DNA of 64,000 nucleotides from Virgibacillus salexigens (GCF_014905415.1 NZ_BNEO01000001.1:558001-622000), one strand, 5' to 3'. Shown: positions 1-9,172, counted from the first letter of the stretch. The notes: generated from the sequence alone by a model not told the origin. Program-made: numbers and translations.

Positions 1-315
1 AACCAATAAGTGTAGACCAAAAAGTTAGATACCTTCATTAGACTACAACTGTAATCTTATACTACATTTGTAATCTTGCTTTGTCAAATCGGTTAACTTT
101 AGGCGAACACAAGTTCTCTTGAATTGTAATTATAACAACAATTAAAAGGAACACTTCGTTAAAAGATTGGACTTGCTGTAAATCCAAGTGGATTGATTAT
201 CCCATCACGAAATGCTACTATTTTTATATATTAAATTTATGAAGTCTCACCTTTTAGTGATCTTATCGGTGGAATATATATTCTCAATGAAGGACTAAGA
301 AACGGAGATAATCAT
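1..315. other. Intergenic region upstream of blaR1
   Basis: No gene is supported in these 315 bases. The left part holds two BlaI/MecI-type operator dyads and a possible -10 box, listed separately. The stretch from about 100 to 300 is AT-rich and I see no further conserved signal. A 23-codon open run around 165-235 is too short to call. Confidence 0.6.
42..75. promoter_or_regulatory. Twin BlaI/MecI operators with promoter
   Basis: Two dyads with the core TACA-N2-TGTA lie at 44-53 and 63-72, 19 bp apart, and both are flanked by AC on the left and ATC on the right. BlaI and MecI repressors are known to bind TACA/TGTA dyads of this kind. TATACT at 58-63 between them could be the -10 box of a rightward promoter for blaR1, so the second operator would cover the start site. 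The pair may also control a divergent gene lying left of the window. Confidence 0.75.
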
Positions 316-2085
316 ATGTACTTTACTCATTTTGTAATAAGTTTCATCGTGTCTTCTTTTACTGTTGTCGTAATAACGCTAATTAGAAAAGTGTTTAAAA
401 GGCAGCTCACAGCCAAATGGAGATATTATTTATGGTTTCTAATGTTCCTTGGATTAACACTTCCTTTTATTCCAACGAATATACTTCAAGTTGAGAATTA
501 TTTTAACGTTGATGTTAATCAGAGTACTCAAATCAATTCTTCCTCTACCTCTATGAAACAAACGCCAGGGGAAGAAAATTGGATGCAGGACTTTTCCGTA
601 TCTGTCAACAGGTTGGATCTTACCGTTCTCAATGAAATACTAGCTAATATATGGATACTAGGGATACTAATTCTATCTGTTTTGGCCATAAATGCTTGTT
701 TAAAATTAAAGAAAATTAAAAGCAGTATAATAAACATTGAAAATAACGACATCATAGCCCTATTTGAACAGTGTAAACAACAATTAAATATATCGAATCA
801 TTTGATCATAGGCGTTTCTCCACTGATCAAAACGCCGATGACGTTTGGCTTGTTTAAAACGTATATTGTGCTGCCAATCCGATTTGAGGAATGGCTATCG
901 AAGGAAGAAATTGAATACATTCTGCTTCATGAGCTGAATCACTATAAATATAAAGATATGGTCTGGAATTACATTGTTGTCATCTATCAAATTGTATATT
1001 GGTTTAACCCACTTGTTTGGTTCGCCTTTAAAGAGATGAGATTAGACCGGGAAATTGCCTGTGATACTGCCGTTTTAAATACATTAGATAGGCAGAATTA
1101 TGTTGATTATGGAAATACGATTATTAATTTTGTTGATAAGAACGCACAAGCCAAAGAACATTTTAGTTTGACCAATCAGCTTAATGGTTCTAAAAGGCAG
1201 ATCAAAACACGGATTGAAAGTATTGCTTCCTATACAATGGAAACAAGAAAGTTGAAGCTAAAAAGTTTAGCTATCTTTCTTCTAGTAGGAGTAGTTATAA
1301 CTAGTCAAATTCCAATCATTTCCGTTATGGGTGCTGAAGATAATTATCATCATTTAAATAATGAACAGACAGTATACGAGGACTTAAGCAAACATTTTGC
1401 GGATTATGAAGGAAGCTTTGTATTATATAGTATGAAAGATGATACGTATCGTATTTATAACGAAGAAAAAAGCACATTACGAGTTTCTCCGAACTCCACA
1501 TATAAAATTTATAGTGCACTGTTTGGATTAGAGACAAACGTCATCTCAAATAACCATTCCATCCTGAAGTGGAATGGGGTGGAATATCCTTATGATTCTT
1601 GGAATAAAGATCAAAATTTGTCAACAGCAATGAAAAATTCCGTCACTTGGTACTTTCAGCAATTGGATCAGAGTGTTCAGAAAGATACGATCCAAGCATA
1701 CCTAAACGAAATAGGCTATGGGAATAACAATCTTTCTGGTGGATTATCTCAATACTGGCTAGAATCTTCGTTAAAGATTTCCCCAATTGAACAAGTACAA
1801 GTACTTAAAGGTTTTTATACCAACCAATATGGATTTAAAGATAAGAATATACAGACAGTAAAAAATGCTATCAAGTTAGAGGAAAAAGATGGGGCAATGC
1901 TTTCAGGAAAAACTGGTACAGGTAGCGTCAATGGCAAAAACATTAGTGGTTGGTTTATTGGCTATGTGGAAACCGAAAAAGATACTTTCTTCTTTGCGAC
2001 GAATATACAAAGTGAGGAAAAAGCTTACGGAAGTAAGGCAGCTGAAATAACATTAGCAATATTAAGGGAAAAAGGCATGTATTAA
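316..2085 (+). CDS. blaR1: BlaR1-type beta-lactam sensor protease
   Basis: This is a membrane-bound beta-lactam sensor/signal transducer. Once acylated outside the cell, it activates a cytoplasmic zinc protease domain and so triggers loss of the BlaI repressor. The 589 residues match the usual BlaR1 size. An M56 protease part carries HELNH at 205-209 and DREIACD near 244-250. A membrane segment follows near 315-337, then a class D-like penicillin-binding domain with STYK (394-397), YGN (468-470), WLESSLKIS (481-489) and KTG (532-534). All the motifs needed are present, so the sensor looks intact. A GGAG sits about 10 bases before the ATG. blaI follows immediately. No beta-lactamase gene is in view; it may lie beyond the left edge or elsewhere. 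Confidence 0.93.
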   Translation: MYFTHFVISFIVSSFTVVVITLIRKVFKRQLTAKWRYYLWFLMFLGLTLPFIPTNILQVENYFNVDVNQSTQINSSSTSMKQTPGEENWMQDFSVSVNRLDLTVLNEILANIWILGILILSVLAINACLKLKKIKSSIINIENNDIIALFEQCKQQLNISNHLIIGVSPLIKTPMTFGLFKTYIVLPIRFEEWLSKEEIEYILLHELNHYKYKDMVWNYIVVIYQIVYWFNPLVWFAFKEMRLDREIACDTAVLNTLDRQNYVDYGNTIINFVDKNAQAKEHFSLTNQLNGSKRQIKTRIESIASYTMETRKLKLKSLAIFLLVGVVITSQIPIISVMGAEDNYHHLNNEQTVYEDLSKHFADYEGSFVLYSMKDDTYRIYNEEKSTLRVSPNSTYKIYSALFGLETNVISNNHSILKWNGVEYPYDSWNKDQNLSTAMKNSVTWYFQQLDQSVQKDTIQAYLNEIGYGNNNLSGGLSQYWLESSLKISPIEQVQVLKGFYTNQYGFKDKNIQTVKNAIKLEEKDGAMLSGKTGTGSVNGKNISGWFIGYVETEKDTFFFATNIQSEEKAYGSKAAEITLAILREKGMY

Positions 2086-2128
2086 TTCCATGGTTTATGT
2101 GTCTTGGTTAGAAGGGTGGGAAATTCAT

Positions 2129-2536
2129 TTGCCTAAAAAAGTACCAAGTATTTCAGAAGCAGAATGGGAAGTTATGACTGTGTTATGGGAAAACGCCCCG
2201 CTGACAGCCAATGAAGTCATTTCTTCATTACAGGAACAAAAAGATTGGAAGCCAAAAACCGTGCGCACCCTATTGGATCGTCTTGCACACAAACAAGTGA
2301 TCAGTGTCAATAAAGATCAAAGAGTCTATACTTTTTACCCGAATTACGCGCAAGATGATTGTCAGCATGCCGAAGCTCAATCCTTCATTCAACGAATCTA
2401 CGGGGGGACATTGAAGTCCATGCTTGTACAATTTATTGAAGACGACTCCTTGTCTGAAGAGGAGATTAATGAGTTACGCTCCATCTTAGATAAAAAACCA
2501 AGTGAAAACGATTCAGGTAAGAAATCAAGTGAATAA
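2129..2536 (+). CDS. blaI: BlaI/MecI-family transcriptional repressor
   Basis: This winged-helix repressor partners BlaR1, binds TACA/TGTA dyads as a dimer and is inactivated when BlaR1 senses a beta-lactam. The N-terminal sequence (SEAEWEVMTVLWE, then KPKTVRTLLDRL) is the typical BlaI DNA-binding domain, and the C-terminal part is the helical dimerisation region. I choose the TTG at 2129, which gives 135 residues: GAAGGGTGGG lies 8 bases upstream and family members begin at about this point. An in-frame ATG at 2090 would add 13 residues that do not resemble the family. The gene follows blaR1 in the same operon, in the staphylococcal gene order. Confidence 0.92.
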   Translation: MPKKVPSISEAEWEVMTVLWENAPLTANEVISSLQEQKDWKPKTVRTLLDRLAHKQVISVNKDQRVYTFYPNYAQDDCQHAEAQSFIQRIYGGTLKSMLVQFIEDDSLSEEEINELRSILDKKPSENDSGKKSSE

Positions 2537-2540
2537 CAAT

Positions 2541-2604
2541 AAAAAACACCTCGAAGTCACTATTGAACAAAACGAGTTCATTTGCGACTGCGAGGTGCTT
2601 TTTT
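2541..2604. terminator. Bidirectional terminator
   Basis: The arms CACCTCGAAGTC and GACTGCGAGGTG pair with one mismatch, and an inner TGAAC/GTTCA pair extends the hairpin. It has an A-run on the left and a T-run on the right. It therefore serves both blaI (+) and the convergent acyl-CoA ligase gene (-). Confidence 0.85.
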
Positions 2605-2641
2605 ATTCAATACTTCTACCATTACAAAACCGGTCAAATAG

Positions 2642-4231
2642 TTAGTTCACCCGCTTTTCACTATTCCAATACTTTCTGCGCAGACGAAATTTCTGCAGTT
2701 TACCAGTCGCTGTTTTGGGAAGCTCTTCTACAAATTCTATGATTTTCGGCGCTTTAAAATGGGCCATATTATCACGACAATACGTGACAATATCTGCTTC
2801 GCTTACGTTTGCTGCAGATTTCAACACAATAACTGCCATTGGTACTTCTCCCCATTTATCATCTGGAACAGCGATGACAGCTGTTTCTAAGATATCAGGG
2901 TGTTTATATAATACCCCTTCTACTTCTGTTGAAGAGATATTTTCACCACCAGAGATAATCATGTCTTTCGCTCGATCTCGAATCTCAATATAGCCGTCCG
3001 GATGCGTTACGGCTAAATCCCCAGTATGGAACCAACCATCTTTGATCGCTTCAGCTGTCCGCTCTTTATCTTTATAATACCCCTTCATGACTACATTACC
3101 GCGGGTTACGATTTCTCCCAGCTCCTCCCCATTCCAGGCAACTTCTTGACCGCTGGGACTAATCACTTTTGTTTCTCCATTAAAGGCAAGTTCAATACCT
3201 TGCCTTGCTTTAATCGTTGCTTGTTCATCAGCTGATTTTTCATTAAAATCCTGCTTCCATTCATTGTATAAAATAAAAGGTGCCGTTTCCGTTAGTCCAT
3301 AGACATGCATAATATTTAGTCCAAGTATCTTTTGCGCTCGTTCAATTAAAGCTGCGGCTGGCGGCGATCCTGCCGTGCCCATACGTGGCTTCGATGTTAT
3401 CGTTGTTACTTGTGCTTTAGGATCGTTAACAAGCATATTGATCACCGTTGGTGCTCCACATAATAGCGATACCTGATGCTGCTCAAATAATTCTAAAATA
3501 ATAGATGGTACAACTTTTCGTAAACATACATGAACCCCTCCTACCGCTGTGATTGCCCATATACCTCCCCATCCATTCGCATGAAACATCGGTAACGTAT
3601 GAAGATAGACATCATCATGATTCACTCCAAGATGAAACATGAAGTTTGCTGCATTCATGTAGTTTGCCCGATGAGTCAACATCACACCTTTCGGGTTCGA
3701 AGTGGTGCCACTGGTATAGTTTAACGTTAGCAGCTGATTTTCGTCGATGTCCACTGGAGAATACACCGATGGATTGACGTGAGCGATAAAATGGTCATAA
3801 TCTATCCCCTGTAAGGTAGAATGATATCCAGGAACAGAAACAATAATTATTTCTTCCAATGACAGATTTGCCTCAATTTCCTGAATCGAAGCTGCAAATT
3901 CCGCATCGACAATTAGCATTTTGGCATCACTATGGTTAATAATGTATTCCATATCCGATGCTTGAATTCGATAGTTTAGCGGTACCATAACAGCTCCAGT
4001 TTGGCAAATCCCATAAAAGCATTCCAGCATATAATGTGTATTAGGTAACATGACCGCCACATGATCGCCCTTTTGAATACCTGCATCTGTAAGCGCTGCT
4101 GATAAACGGTCAATCCTTTCTCCAAATTCTAGATAGGTAAATTGTTTCTCTCCATCAATCACTGCTGTCTTCGTTGGATAATATTTAACAGCTCTGCGTT
4201 TCCAATCCAACGGTGTCAGTGGATAATTCAT
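2642..4231 (-). CDS. Acyl-CoA ligase (AMP-binding, fatty-acid type)
   Basis: This adenylate-forming enzyme activates a carboxylic acid, probably a medium- or long-chain fatty acid, to its CoA thioester through an acyl-AMP. The 529 residues are normal for the class. Visible signatures are the AMP/phosphate loop TSGTTSNPKG at 173-182, YGLTET in mid-protein, GWFHTGD, RDRAKDMIISGGEN, and the C-terminal KTATGKLQK with the catalytic lysine. No transmembrane segment is evident. The ATG follows AAAGGGGC at good spacing. It is the second gene of an operon with the nitronate monooxygenase upstream (27-base gap). The acyl chain length and exact substrate cannot be read from the sequence; aryl-CoA or DMSP-type ligases are alternatives. 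Confidence 0.85.
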   Translation of the reverse strand: MNYPLTPLDWKRRAVKYYPTKTAVIDGEKQFTYLEFGERIDRLSAALTDAGIQKGDHVAVMLPNTHYMLECFYGICQTGAVMVPLNYRIQASDMEYIINHSDAKMLIVDAEFAASIQEIEANLSLEEIIIVSVPGYHSTLQGIDYDHFIAHVNPSVYSPVDIDENQLLTLNYTSGTTSNPKGVMLTHRANYMNAANFMFHLGVNHDDVYLHTLPMFHANGWGGIWAITAVGGVHVCLRKVVPSIILELFEQHQVSLLCGAPTVINMLVNDPKAQVTTITSKPRMGTAGSPPAAALIERAQKILGLNIMHVYGLTETAPFILYNEWKQDFNEKSADEQATIKARQGIELAFNGETKVISPSGQEVAWNGEELGEIVTRGNVVMKGYYKDKERTAEAIKDGWFHTGDLAVTHPDGYIEIRDRAKDMIISGGENISSTEVEGVLYKHPDILETAVIAVPDDKWGEVPMAVIVLKSAANVSEADIVTYCRDNMAHFKAPKIIEFVEELPKTATGKLQKFRLRRKYWNSEKRVN

Positions 4232-4258
4232 ATCGTCAGCCCCTTTAAAATGAGTTTT

Positions 4259-5251
4259 TTACACATGTTTATGTGTCAATCTATTACTCTGGCTGATAAT
4301 CTTTTTTGTTGCTGATATATACGCGTTTTCTAGTTCAGACACGACTTCCTCTATCGACTGTACTTGATTAATTGCACCAATTCCTTGCCCAGAACCCCAA
4401 ATATCTTTCCATGCTTTCACCTCCGGATTATCCAATTTATTAAAGTTAATTTCCTGTTTCTTTTCTAAGTTATTCGGGTCAAGACCTGCTTTTACAATAC
4501 TTGGGATTAAATAATTTGCGTTAACACCGCTGAATGCATCCGTATAGATAATATCTTCAATCGATGAATCAACAATCATTTGCTTATATTCATCAAACGC
4601 CCCACTCTCTTCTGAAGGAATAAACCGGGTTCCCATGTAAACAAAGTCTGCTCCTACGATTTCCGAAGCGAGAATATCTTCTCCTTCTGACATACCGCCA
4701 GCTAATACGATCGGCCCTTCAAAAAATGACCGTATCTCATGGATAAATGCAATGGGATTCAATACACCAGCATGCCCACCAGCTCCACTAGCTACGAGTA
4801 TTAATCCATCCGCACCTTTCTCTATTGCCTTTTTCGCAAACTTAACATTAATTACATCGGAAAAGACGATGCCACCATATTCATGGGCAATTTCCACTAC
4901 AGGACTTGGATCTCCGAGTGATGTAATTACAATAGGTGGTTGGTATTTTTCGATTAACTTAAGATCTTCAGTGTATCGTTTATTGGAACGATGAGTGATA
5001 AAGTTAATCCCCCATGGAGCGATTTTCTTTGTTGGCTCCTTTTCTTTAATTGCGTTGATTTCGATATTAATTTGATGCATCCAGTCTTCCAAAATATCAC
5101 CGGTACGAGCATTTAATGCTGGAAATGTCCCAGCAATACCAGCTTGGCAAGCAGCCACTACCATTTTCGGGCTGGATACTAAAAACATTGGCGCCATAAT
5201 AACAGGCAAGCGCATCGAATCTTTCATTCGTTGAATGGCTTCGTTAGACAT
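4259..5251 (-). CDS. Nitronate monooxygenase / FMN oxidoreductase
   Basis: This is an FMN-dependent TIM-barrel enzyme of the 2-nitropropane dioxygenase family, which oxidises alkyl nitronates such as propionate-3-nitronate. Family marks are the N-terminal LPVIMAPMFLVSS, the GADGLILVASGAGGHAG segment, the phosphate-binding IVLAGGMSEGEDI and the FVYMGTRFIPSEES motif. I start at the ATG at 5251 (330 residues), which has AGAGGAG 8 bases upstream. A TTG seven codons earlier overlaps that ribosome site and is unlikely. It is the promoter-proximal gene of a two-gene operon with an acyl-CoA ligase. The pairing may mean detoxification or fatty-acid work, but the true substrate is not known. Confidence 0.85.
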   Translation of the reverse strand: MSNEAIQRMKDSMRLPVIMAPMFLVSSPKMVVAACQAGIAGTFPALNARTGDILEDWMHQINIEINAIKEKEPTKKIAPWGINFITHRSNKRYTEDLKLIEKYQPPIVITSLGDPSPVVEIAHEYGGIVFSDVINVKFAKKAIEKGADGLILVASGAGGHAGVLNPIAFIHEIRSFFEGPIVLAGGMSEGEDILASEIVGADFVYMGTRFIPSEESGAFDEYKQMIVDSSIEDIIYTDAFSGVNANYLIPSIVKAGLDPNNLEKKQEINFNKLDNPEVKAWKDIWGSGQGIGAINQVQSIEEVVSELENAYISATKKIISQSNRLTHKHV

Positions 5252-5396
5252 ATTCAAGACTCCTCTTTCCAAAGAATTTTTGTATACATTATACAGCTAT
5301 GGTTACTATTGCTTTGAGTTGATAGATATCTCCTGTACCTGAGCCTCTTGCTCCATTCACTTGGTTAAAGTAAAAGTTTTAGGCGGCAAGCACTTA

Positions 5397-5411
5397 TTGG
5401 AAGCGATTTCA
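5397..5411. promoter_or_regulatory. CcpA cre-like site
   Basis: TTGGAAGCGATTTCA fits the Bacillus cre consensus WTGNAARCGNWWWCA at every position. It lies about 50 bp downstream of the start site predicted for the 5468-5496 promoter, a position where CcpA acts as a roadblock. Function is inferred. Confidence 0.55.
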
Positions 5412-5436
5412 ACTTTATTTTTCATCCAATAATCAC

Positions 5437-5457
5437 TGAATACCCATTCATTATTCA
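5437..5457. promoter_or_regulatory. TGAAT/ATTCA palindrome, possible FadR-type operator
   Basis: TGAAT-N4-ATTCA sits at 5437-5450 and a further TATTCA ends at 5457. The arms resemble the Bacillus FadR consensus (TGAATGA...TCATTCA) but the centre differs. It falls right after the predicted start site of the operon that carries the acyl-CoA ligase. Confidence 0.35.
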
Positions 5458-5467
5458 ATTACTGATA

Positions 5468-5496
5468 ATTCTAATAATTATGGCTTAGATTGTCAA
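5468..5496 (-). promoter_or_regulatory. Sigma-A promoter of the nitronate monooxygenase operon
   Basis: Read on the minus strand, TTGACA (5496-5491), a 17-bp spacer and TAGAAT (5473-5468) form a near-consensus promoter that overlaps the hutH stop codon. The leader to the first gene is about 210 bases. A second -10-like TATAAT near 5290 is closer to the gene but lacks a good -35. Confidence 0.65.
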
Positions 5497-7010
5497 GTTT
5501 TCTCTAGCGTCAGCGTACCCATAGAATCATTCTGTAGACGTAAATGACTAGCTACAGCTTCGATATCGGTAGAGAAAATCCGATCTTTGCTAATCGTCGG
5601 TACAATATTTCGGTATTCGTGATATTTCGCTTTTAGTTGCGCTGCCATGTTTTCAATCCCTTTACTTTCTACTGCTTGTAACGCACAAATACATTCAATT
5701 GATAACACGTGACGCGTATTGTGGATAATCTCTCTTGCGTGTCGAGATGCAATTGTTCCCATACTAACATGATCCTCCTGATTTGCAGAAGAGGGAATTG
5801 AGTCAACACTCGCTGGATGAGCTAAGGTTTTATTTTCAGATACAAGTGAGGCCGCGGCATATTGCATGATCATCGCTCCAGATTGAAGTCCTGGCTGCGC
5901 ACTTAAAAATGGGGATAAATCATTTAATTGTGGATTAACTAATCGTTCCACTCGGCGTTCAGAAATATTAGCAAGTTCAGCAATTGCTATTTTAAGAAAA
6001 TCCATCGCTAAGGCAATTGGCTGACCATGAAAATTCCCACCCGATATCACTAATTTTCCACCTTTAAATATAAGTGGGTTATCAGTTGCAGCATTTGCTT
6101 CAACTTCCAACTTTTCTTTTACGTAATCAAGTGCCTGCCATGTTGCTCCATGCACCTGAGGGATGCAGCGGAGCGAGTAAGCATCTTGTACACGCTTATC
6201 CCCTTGCTTAGTTATTAATCGACTCCCCTCTAACCAATCGGTCATTCGTCTAGCTACATTGGTTTGTTGTGGATATCCTCTTGCTTCATGAACCGCAGGA
6301 TGGAAAGCATCAATAATTGCTTGTAATCCTTCCATTGTTAGTCCTGCAATCCATTCACTATCATATGCGAGCTTCTCTGCCTCTATATAGTTGATGACTC
6401 CAACTGCTGTCATTGCCTGGGTACCGTTAATTAAGGCTAAGCCTTCTTTTGCCTGTAATACAATTGGTTTAATTCCCTTTTCTGCCAAAACCGAAGCCGC
6501 ATCCGTTGGTTTCCCTGTCATATCAAAGACCTTTCCTTCCCCAATCATTACTAAGGCTAAATGTGCTAGAGGAGCTAAGTCTCCAGATGCCCCAAGAGAA
6601 CCCTGCGAAGGAATAACTGGATGAATACGCTGATTGACCAGTTTTACTAATTGTTCTACAAGAACCGGGCGTACACCGGAATATCCTTTTACTAATGCAT
6701 TTAACCGAAGTACCATCATGGCACGTGCGATCGTTTCTTCGAATGGTTTGCCAATTCCACAAGCATGGGAGCGAATCAAATGCAATTGTAAATCTTCTAC
6801 GTCCTTCGTATCAATTCTTACATCGCTGAATTTTCCAAAGCCCGTCGTGATCCCATAGACAATTTCTTTGTTGGCAACAATTCGATCTACGGCTACTCTA
6901 CTTTCTTGGACCCTTTCCATCGTCTTACTCGAAATCGCTATTTGTTCAAAATGAATACAGATTCGTTTTAATTGTTCCACTGTTAAATTGTTTCCGGTTA
7001 ATTCAATCAT
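5493..7010 (-). CDS. hutH: Histidine ammonia-lyase
   Basis: It deaminates L-histidine to trans-urocanate, the first step of histidine degradation in the cytoplasm. The 505 residues match the usual HutH length (about 508). The Ala-Ser-Gly triplet that cyclises to the MIO cofactor lies in [14 protein letters not shown], with ASG at 141-143. The motifs [18 protein letters not shown] and NPLIF are also as in the family. The ATG follows AGGAAA at good spacing. It is transcribed after hutP, with a terminator-type hairpin between the two, so its expression is probably set by HutP antitermination. It is the last gene of the hut run, and the next promoter begins over its stop codon. Confidence 0.96.
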   Translation of the reverse strand: MIELTGNNLTVEQLKRICIHFEQIAISSKTMERVQESRVAVDRIVANKEIVYGITTGFGKFSDVRIDTKDVEDLQLHLIRSHACGIGKPFEETIARAMMVLRLNALVKGYSGVRPVLVEQLVKLVNQRIHPVIPSQGSLGASGDLAPLAHLALVMIGEGKVFDMTGKPTDAASVLAEKGIKPIVLQAKEGLALINGTQAMTAVGVINYIEAEKLAYDSEWIAGLTMEGLQAIIDAFHPAVHEARGYPQQTNVARRMTDWLEGSRLITKQGDKRVQDAYSLRCIPQVHGATWQALDYVKEKLEVEANAATDNPLIFKGGKLVISGGNFHGQPIALAMDFLKIAIAELANISERRVERLVNPQLNDLSPFLSAQPGLQSGAMIMQYAAASLVSENKTLAHPASVDSIPSSANQEDHVSMGTIASRHAREIIHNTRHVLSIECICALQAVESKGIENMAAQLKAKYHEYRNIVPTISKDRIFSTDIEAVASHLRLQNDSMGTLTLEKT

Positions 7011-7091
7011 TGATTTTCCTCCGTTTCATAAACCAAGCAGCAAGGTGCAGCTCGAACTCAGTAAGTTATCCGCAACTGTAAATTTCTAGAC

Positions 7092-7136
7092 AATAAAAGA
7101 GATGACAATGGCATACAAAAACAGCCATCATCACCT
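7092..7136 (-). terminator. hutP-hutH intercistronic terminator
   Basis: On the minus strand a 13-bp stem with three G-U pairs (arms 7136-7124 and 7112-7100) closes an 11-base loop and is followed by CUUUUAUUGU. It lies just after hutP and before hutH, where Bacillus hut operons carry the terminator that HutP overcomes. I do not see a clean triple-UAG site right beside it. Confidence 0.75.
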
Positions 7137-7178
7137 CCTTTTAGCTAATTCCTTTAGGTAATGATTATCTTATCTTCT

Positions 7179-7616
7179 TTAAATATGATTAACGCCTAGG
7201 CCAACCGTTTCATGTTCCAAGCCTTTGATTGGTGCACCGATCGTTCCATAAAAGGCAACCGCAATCCATTCACCTTCTCCAGAGTCCACATAAGGTTCTC
7301 CACGAACAACAGCAAAGCGTAAACCAACGGTCCGCATCATTTCGCCAATCGCCCACTGCCCTCTTGTAATTCCTTCCAGACCTTCTAATATTGCATGATA
7401 AAGTGCATGGGTTTCTCGGTAAATTCCGTCTTGAATCAAACCGCTACGTTTTACTGCTGTCTCCACTGCAGATATTACCTTTTGCATATCCATTGATCCG
7501 ACTTTGCCTTCACAGCATTGGGCATCTTGAAGCAGGGATGAATATGACGCTCGTTCTTGCTCCTCTAACATCGCCAGTAATGTTGCAATTTTCCCAATCC
7601 GAAGTTTCTGTCTCAT
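7179..7616 (-). CDS. hutP: Hut operon antitermination protein HutP
   Basis: HutP is an RNA-binding hexamer that binds UAG-repeat RNA in the presence of L-histidine and Mg2+ and prevents termination in the hut operon. The 145 residues match the family (about 148). Recognisable parts are the N-terminal RIGKIATLLAMLEE, the central GLEGITRGQWAIGEMMRTVGLRF split around conserved glycines, and the C-terminal GTIGAPIKGLEHETVGLGVNHI with its metal/histidine-binding histidines. AGGAG lies 11 bases before the ATG. It has its own strong promoter and leads hutH, while hutU, hutI and the transporter lie upstream in a separate unit. This differs from the hutP-H-U-I-G-M order of B. subtilis. Confidence 0.95.
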   Translation of the reverse strand: MRQKLRIGKIATLLAMLEEQERASYSSLLQDAQCCEGKVGSMDMQKVISAVETAVKRSGLIQDGIYRETHALYHAILEGLEGITRGQWAIGEMMRTVGLRFAVVRGEPYVDSGEGEWIAVAFYGTIGAPIKGLEHETVGLGVNHI

Positions 7617-7680
7617 CCGTTTGTTCTCCTAAAAAATATTCTATTTCTTTCAGCTCCATTCTAAAATGAGAGCAATTTAA

Positions 7681-7697
7681 CTAATGACTAGTAACTA
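7681..7697 (-). promoter_or_regulatory. Triple UAG motif, possible HutP RNA site
   Basis: The minus strand reads UAG-N4-UAG-N4-UAG, the exact spacing of known HutP binding RNA. It begins about where the hutP promoter should start transcription and is followed by a hairpin (about 7655-7675) without a U-run. Chance occurrence in AT-rich DNA cannot be excluded. Confidence 0.45.
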
Positions 7698-7703
7698 ATA
7701 ATC

Positions 7704-7733
7704 AGTATACGTGCTGGCAAATTCATTCGTCAA
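7704..7733 (-). promoter_or_regulatory. hutP promoter
   Basis: TTGACG (7733-7728), an 18-bp spacer and TATACT (7709-7704) on the minus strand form a good sigma-A promoter about 90 bases upstream of hutP. Confidence 0.75.
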
Positions 7734-7825
7734 TTCTATTTATGAAGATTCCGTCTTTTTATTATACAGATACTTTAAAATCGAAAACTCAACCTCATCA
7801 CTAAATCATCTATTCCAATGTGAAC

Positions 7826-9157
7826 TTATAATAATACATATGCAATCGGCGTGACGATAATGATTGTCAAAATGGTACGTTCTATCCATATCACGAGTAA
7901 CTTCGGAATGGAAATTGGAATTTCCGTAGATAGAATAACTGGTATGGTTGCTGAGAAAAATAAAATCGCTGATACCGATAGGGTACCAATGACAAATTTC
8001 GTAACTAGCGGGCCTTCTGCAGCATACAGAGCTGGTAAAAACATTTCCGCTATTTCCATCGCTGCCGCTTTTGCTGCCATCAATGGCTCTGGTACTTGCA
8101 TGATCCATGTAAATGGATAGAAGATATATCCAAGTATATCAAAGGTAAAAGTGAATTCTGCAAGTACTAACCCCAAAAGTCCAACCGACAAAATCGATGG
8201 TAAAATTGACATTGTCATCATAAGTCCGTCTTTCAGATTTAACCATATATTTTTATAAATGGATGGCGCATGTTCAGCAACTTTCATCGCTTGCTGCCAT
8301 GCAACTTTGAATCGTTCCCTTTCTACTTTTGCTTCTGGATCGCCTTTTTGATCCGCATAAAAACGTTCACTCATTTTGTTTAACGGCCAAATCCGTACAG
8401 TAATTGCCGTGATCAGAAACGTGACAACTAAGGTAACCCCAAAATACGTATTCCATTTTTCCATGAGTCCAAGCGTGTTTGCCACAACAACCATAAACGT
8501 AACAGATACTGTAGAAAAACCCGTTGCGATAATCGCTGCTTCTTTCTCTGTATATTTTCCTTCTTTAAAAACGCGATTGGTAATTAATAAGCCAAGGGAG
8601 TAACTACCAACGAATGATGCAACAGCATCAATCGCCGACCTACCTGGCGTTTTCCATATCGGCCGCATCATTGGCTGCAGCAATACGCCAACAAACTCTA
8701 AAAGTCCGTAGCTAACTAATAATGCAAGAAAGATCGCACCAATTGGCACAAGCACCCCTACTGGAGTAACCAAGCTTTCCATTAAAAATGGGCCCATATC
8801 AGGACTGAATAACCAATTCGGTCCAATATCCAGATAAAGCATGAATGCTACAATTAGCCCAATGACCTTGAAAAAAGATAAGACCTTGGTTACAGCGCTT
8901 TTCTTCCATGAACGGTTCACAAACGGTTGTATCGCACCAAAAGCAATAATGACAAAGATATACACAGAGACTACAGTAGGGAAGCCATTACGTAAAAACG
9001 TTACGAGATGGTCCAACGGTATCGACGAACTGCCATTTATTGATATTGGAAGAAAGAACATGAAAATTCCAATGAGGCTATAACCAAAAAACTTCATTAC
9101 CGCTTGCTTCGGATGATTTGTTCCGGTTACTGGTACCTGCTTCTGCACTTCACTCAT
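7826..9157 (-). CDS. YjiH-family transporter, probable hut transporter
   Basis: This 443-residue polytopic membrane protein has nucleoside-recognition (Gate) domain features. They include LPGR-like PGRSAIDAVASFVGSYSLGLLITNRVFKEG with EAAIIATGFSTVSVTFM, and a second half carrying AAMEIAEMFLPA. About ten hydrophobic segments are visible. YjiH proteins are poorly characterised. Its place between hutI and hutP, with only 15 bases to hutI, suggests it imports histidine, urocanate or a related compound, or exports a product. GGGAGGAT lies 7 bases before the ATG. A paralogue sits at 47274-48683 beside a ureohydrolase and the gab genes. No HutM-type permease is present in this cluster, which supports the transport role. 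Confidence 0.8.
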   Translation of the reverse strand: MSEVQKQVPVTGTNHPKQAVMKFFGYSLIGIFMFFLPISINGSSSIPLDHLVTFLRNGFPTVVSVYIFVIIAFGAIQPFVNRSWKKSAVTKVLSFFKVIGLIVAFMLYLDIGPNWLFSPDMGPFLMESLVTPVGVLVPIGAIFLALLVSYGLLEFVGVLLQPMMRPIWKTPGRSAIDAVASFVGSYSLGLLITNRVFKEGKYTEKEAAIIATGFSTVSVTFMVVVANTLGLMEKWNTYFGVTLVVTFLITAITVRIWPLNKMSERFYADQKGDPEAKVERERFKVAWQQAMKVAEHAPSIYKNIWLNLKDGLMMTMSILPSILSVGLLGLVLAEFTFTFDILGYIFYPFTWIMQVPEPLMAAKAAAMEIAEMFLPALYAAEGPLVTKFVIGTLSVSAILFFSATIPVILSTEIPISIPKLLVIWIERTILTIIIVTPIAYVLL

Positions 9158-9172
9158 GGATATCCTCCCAGC

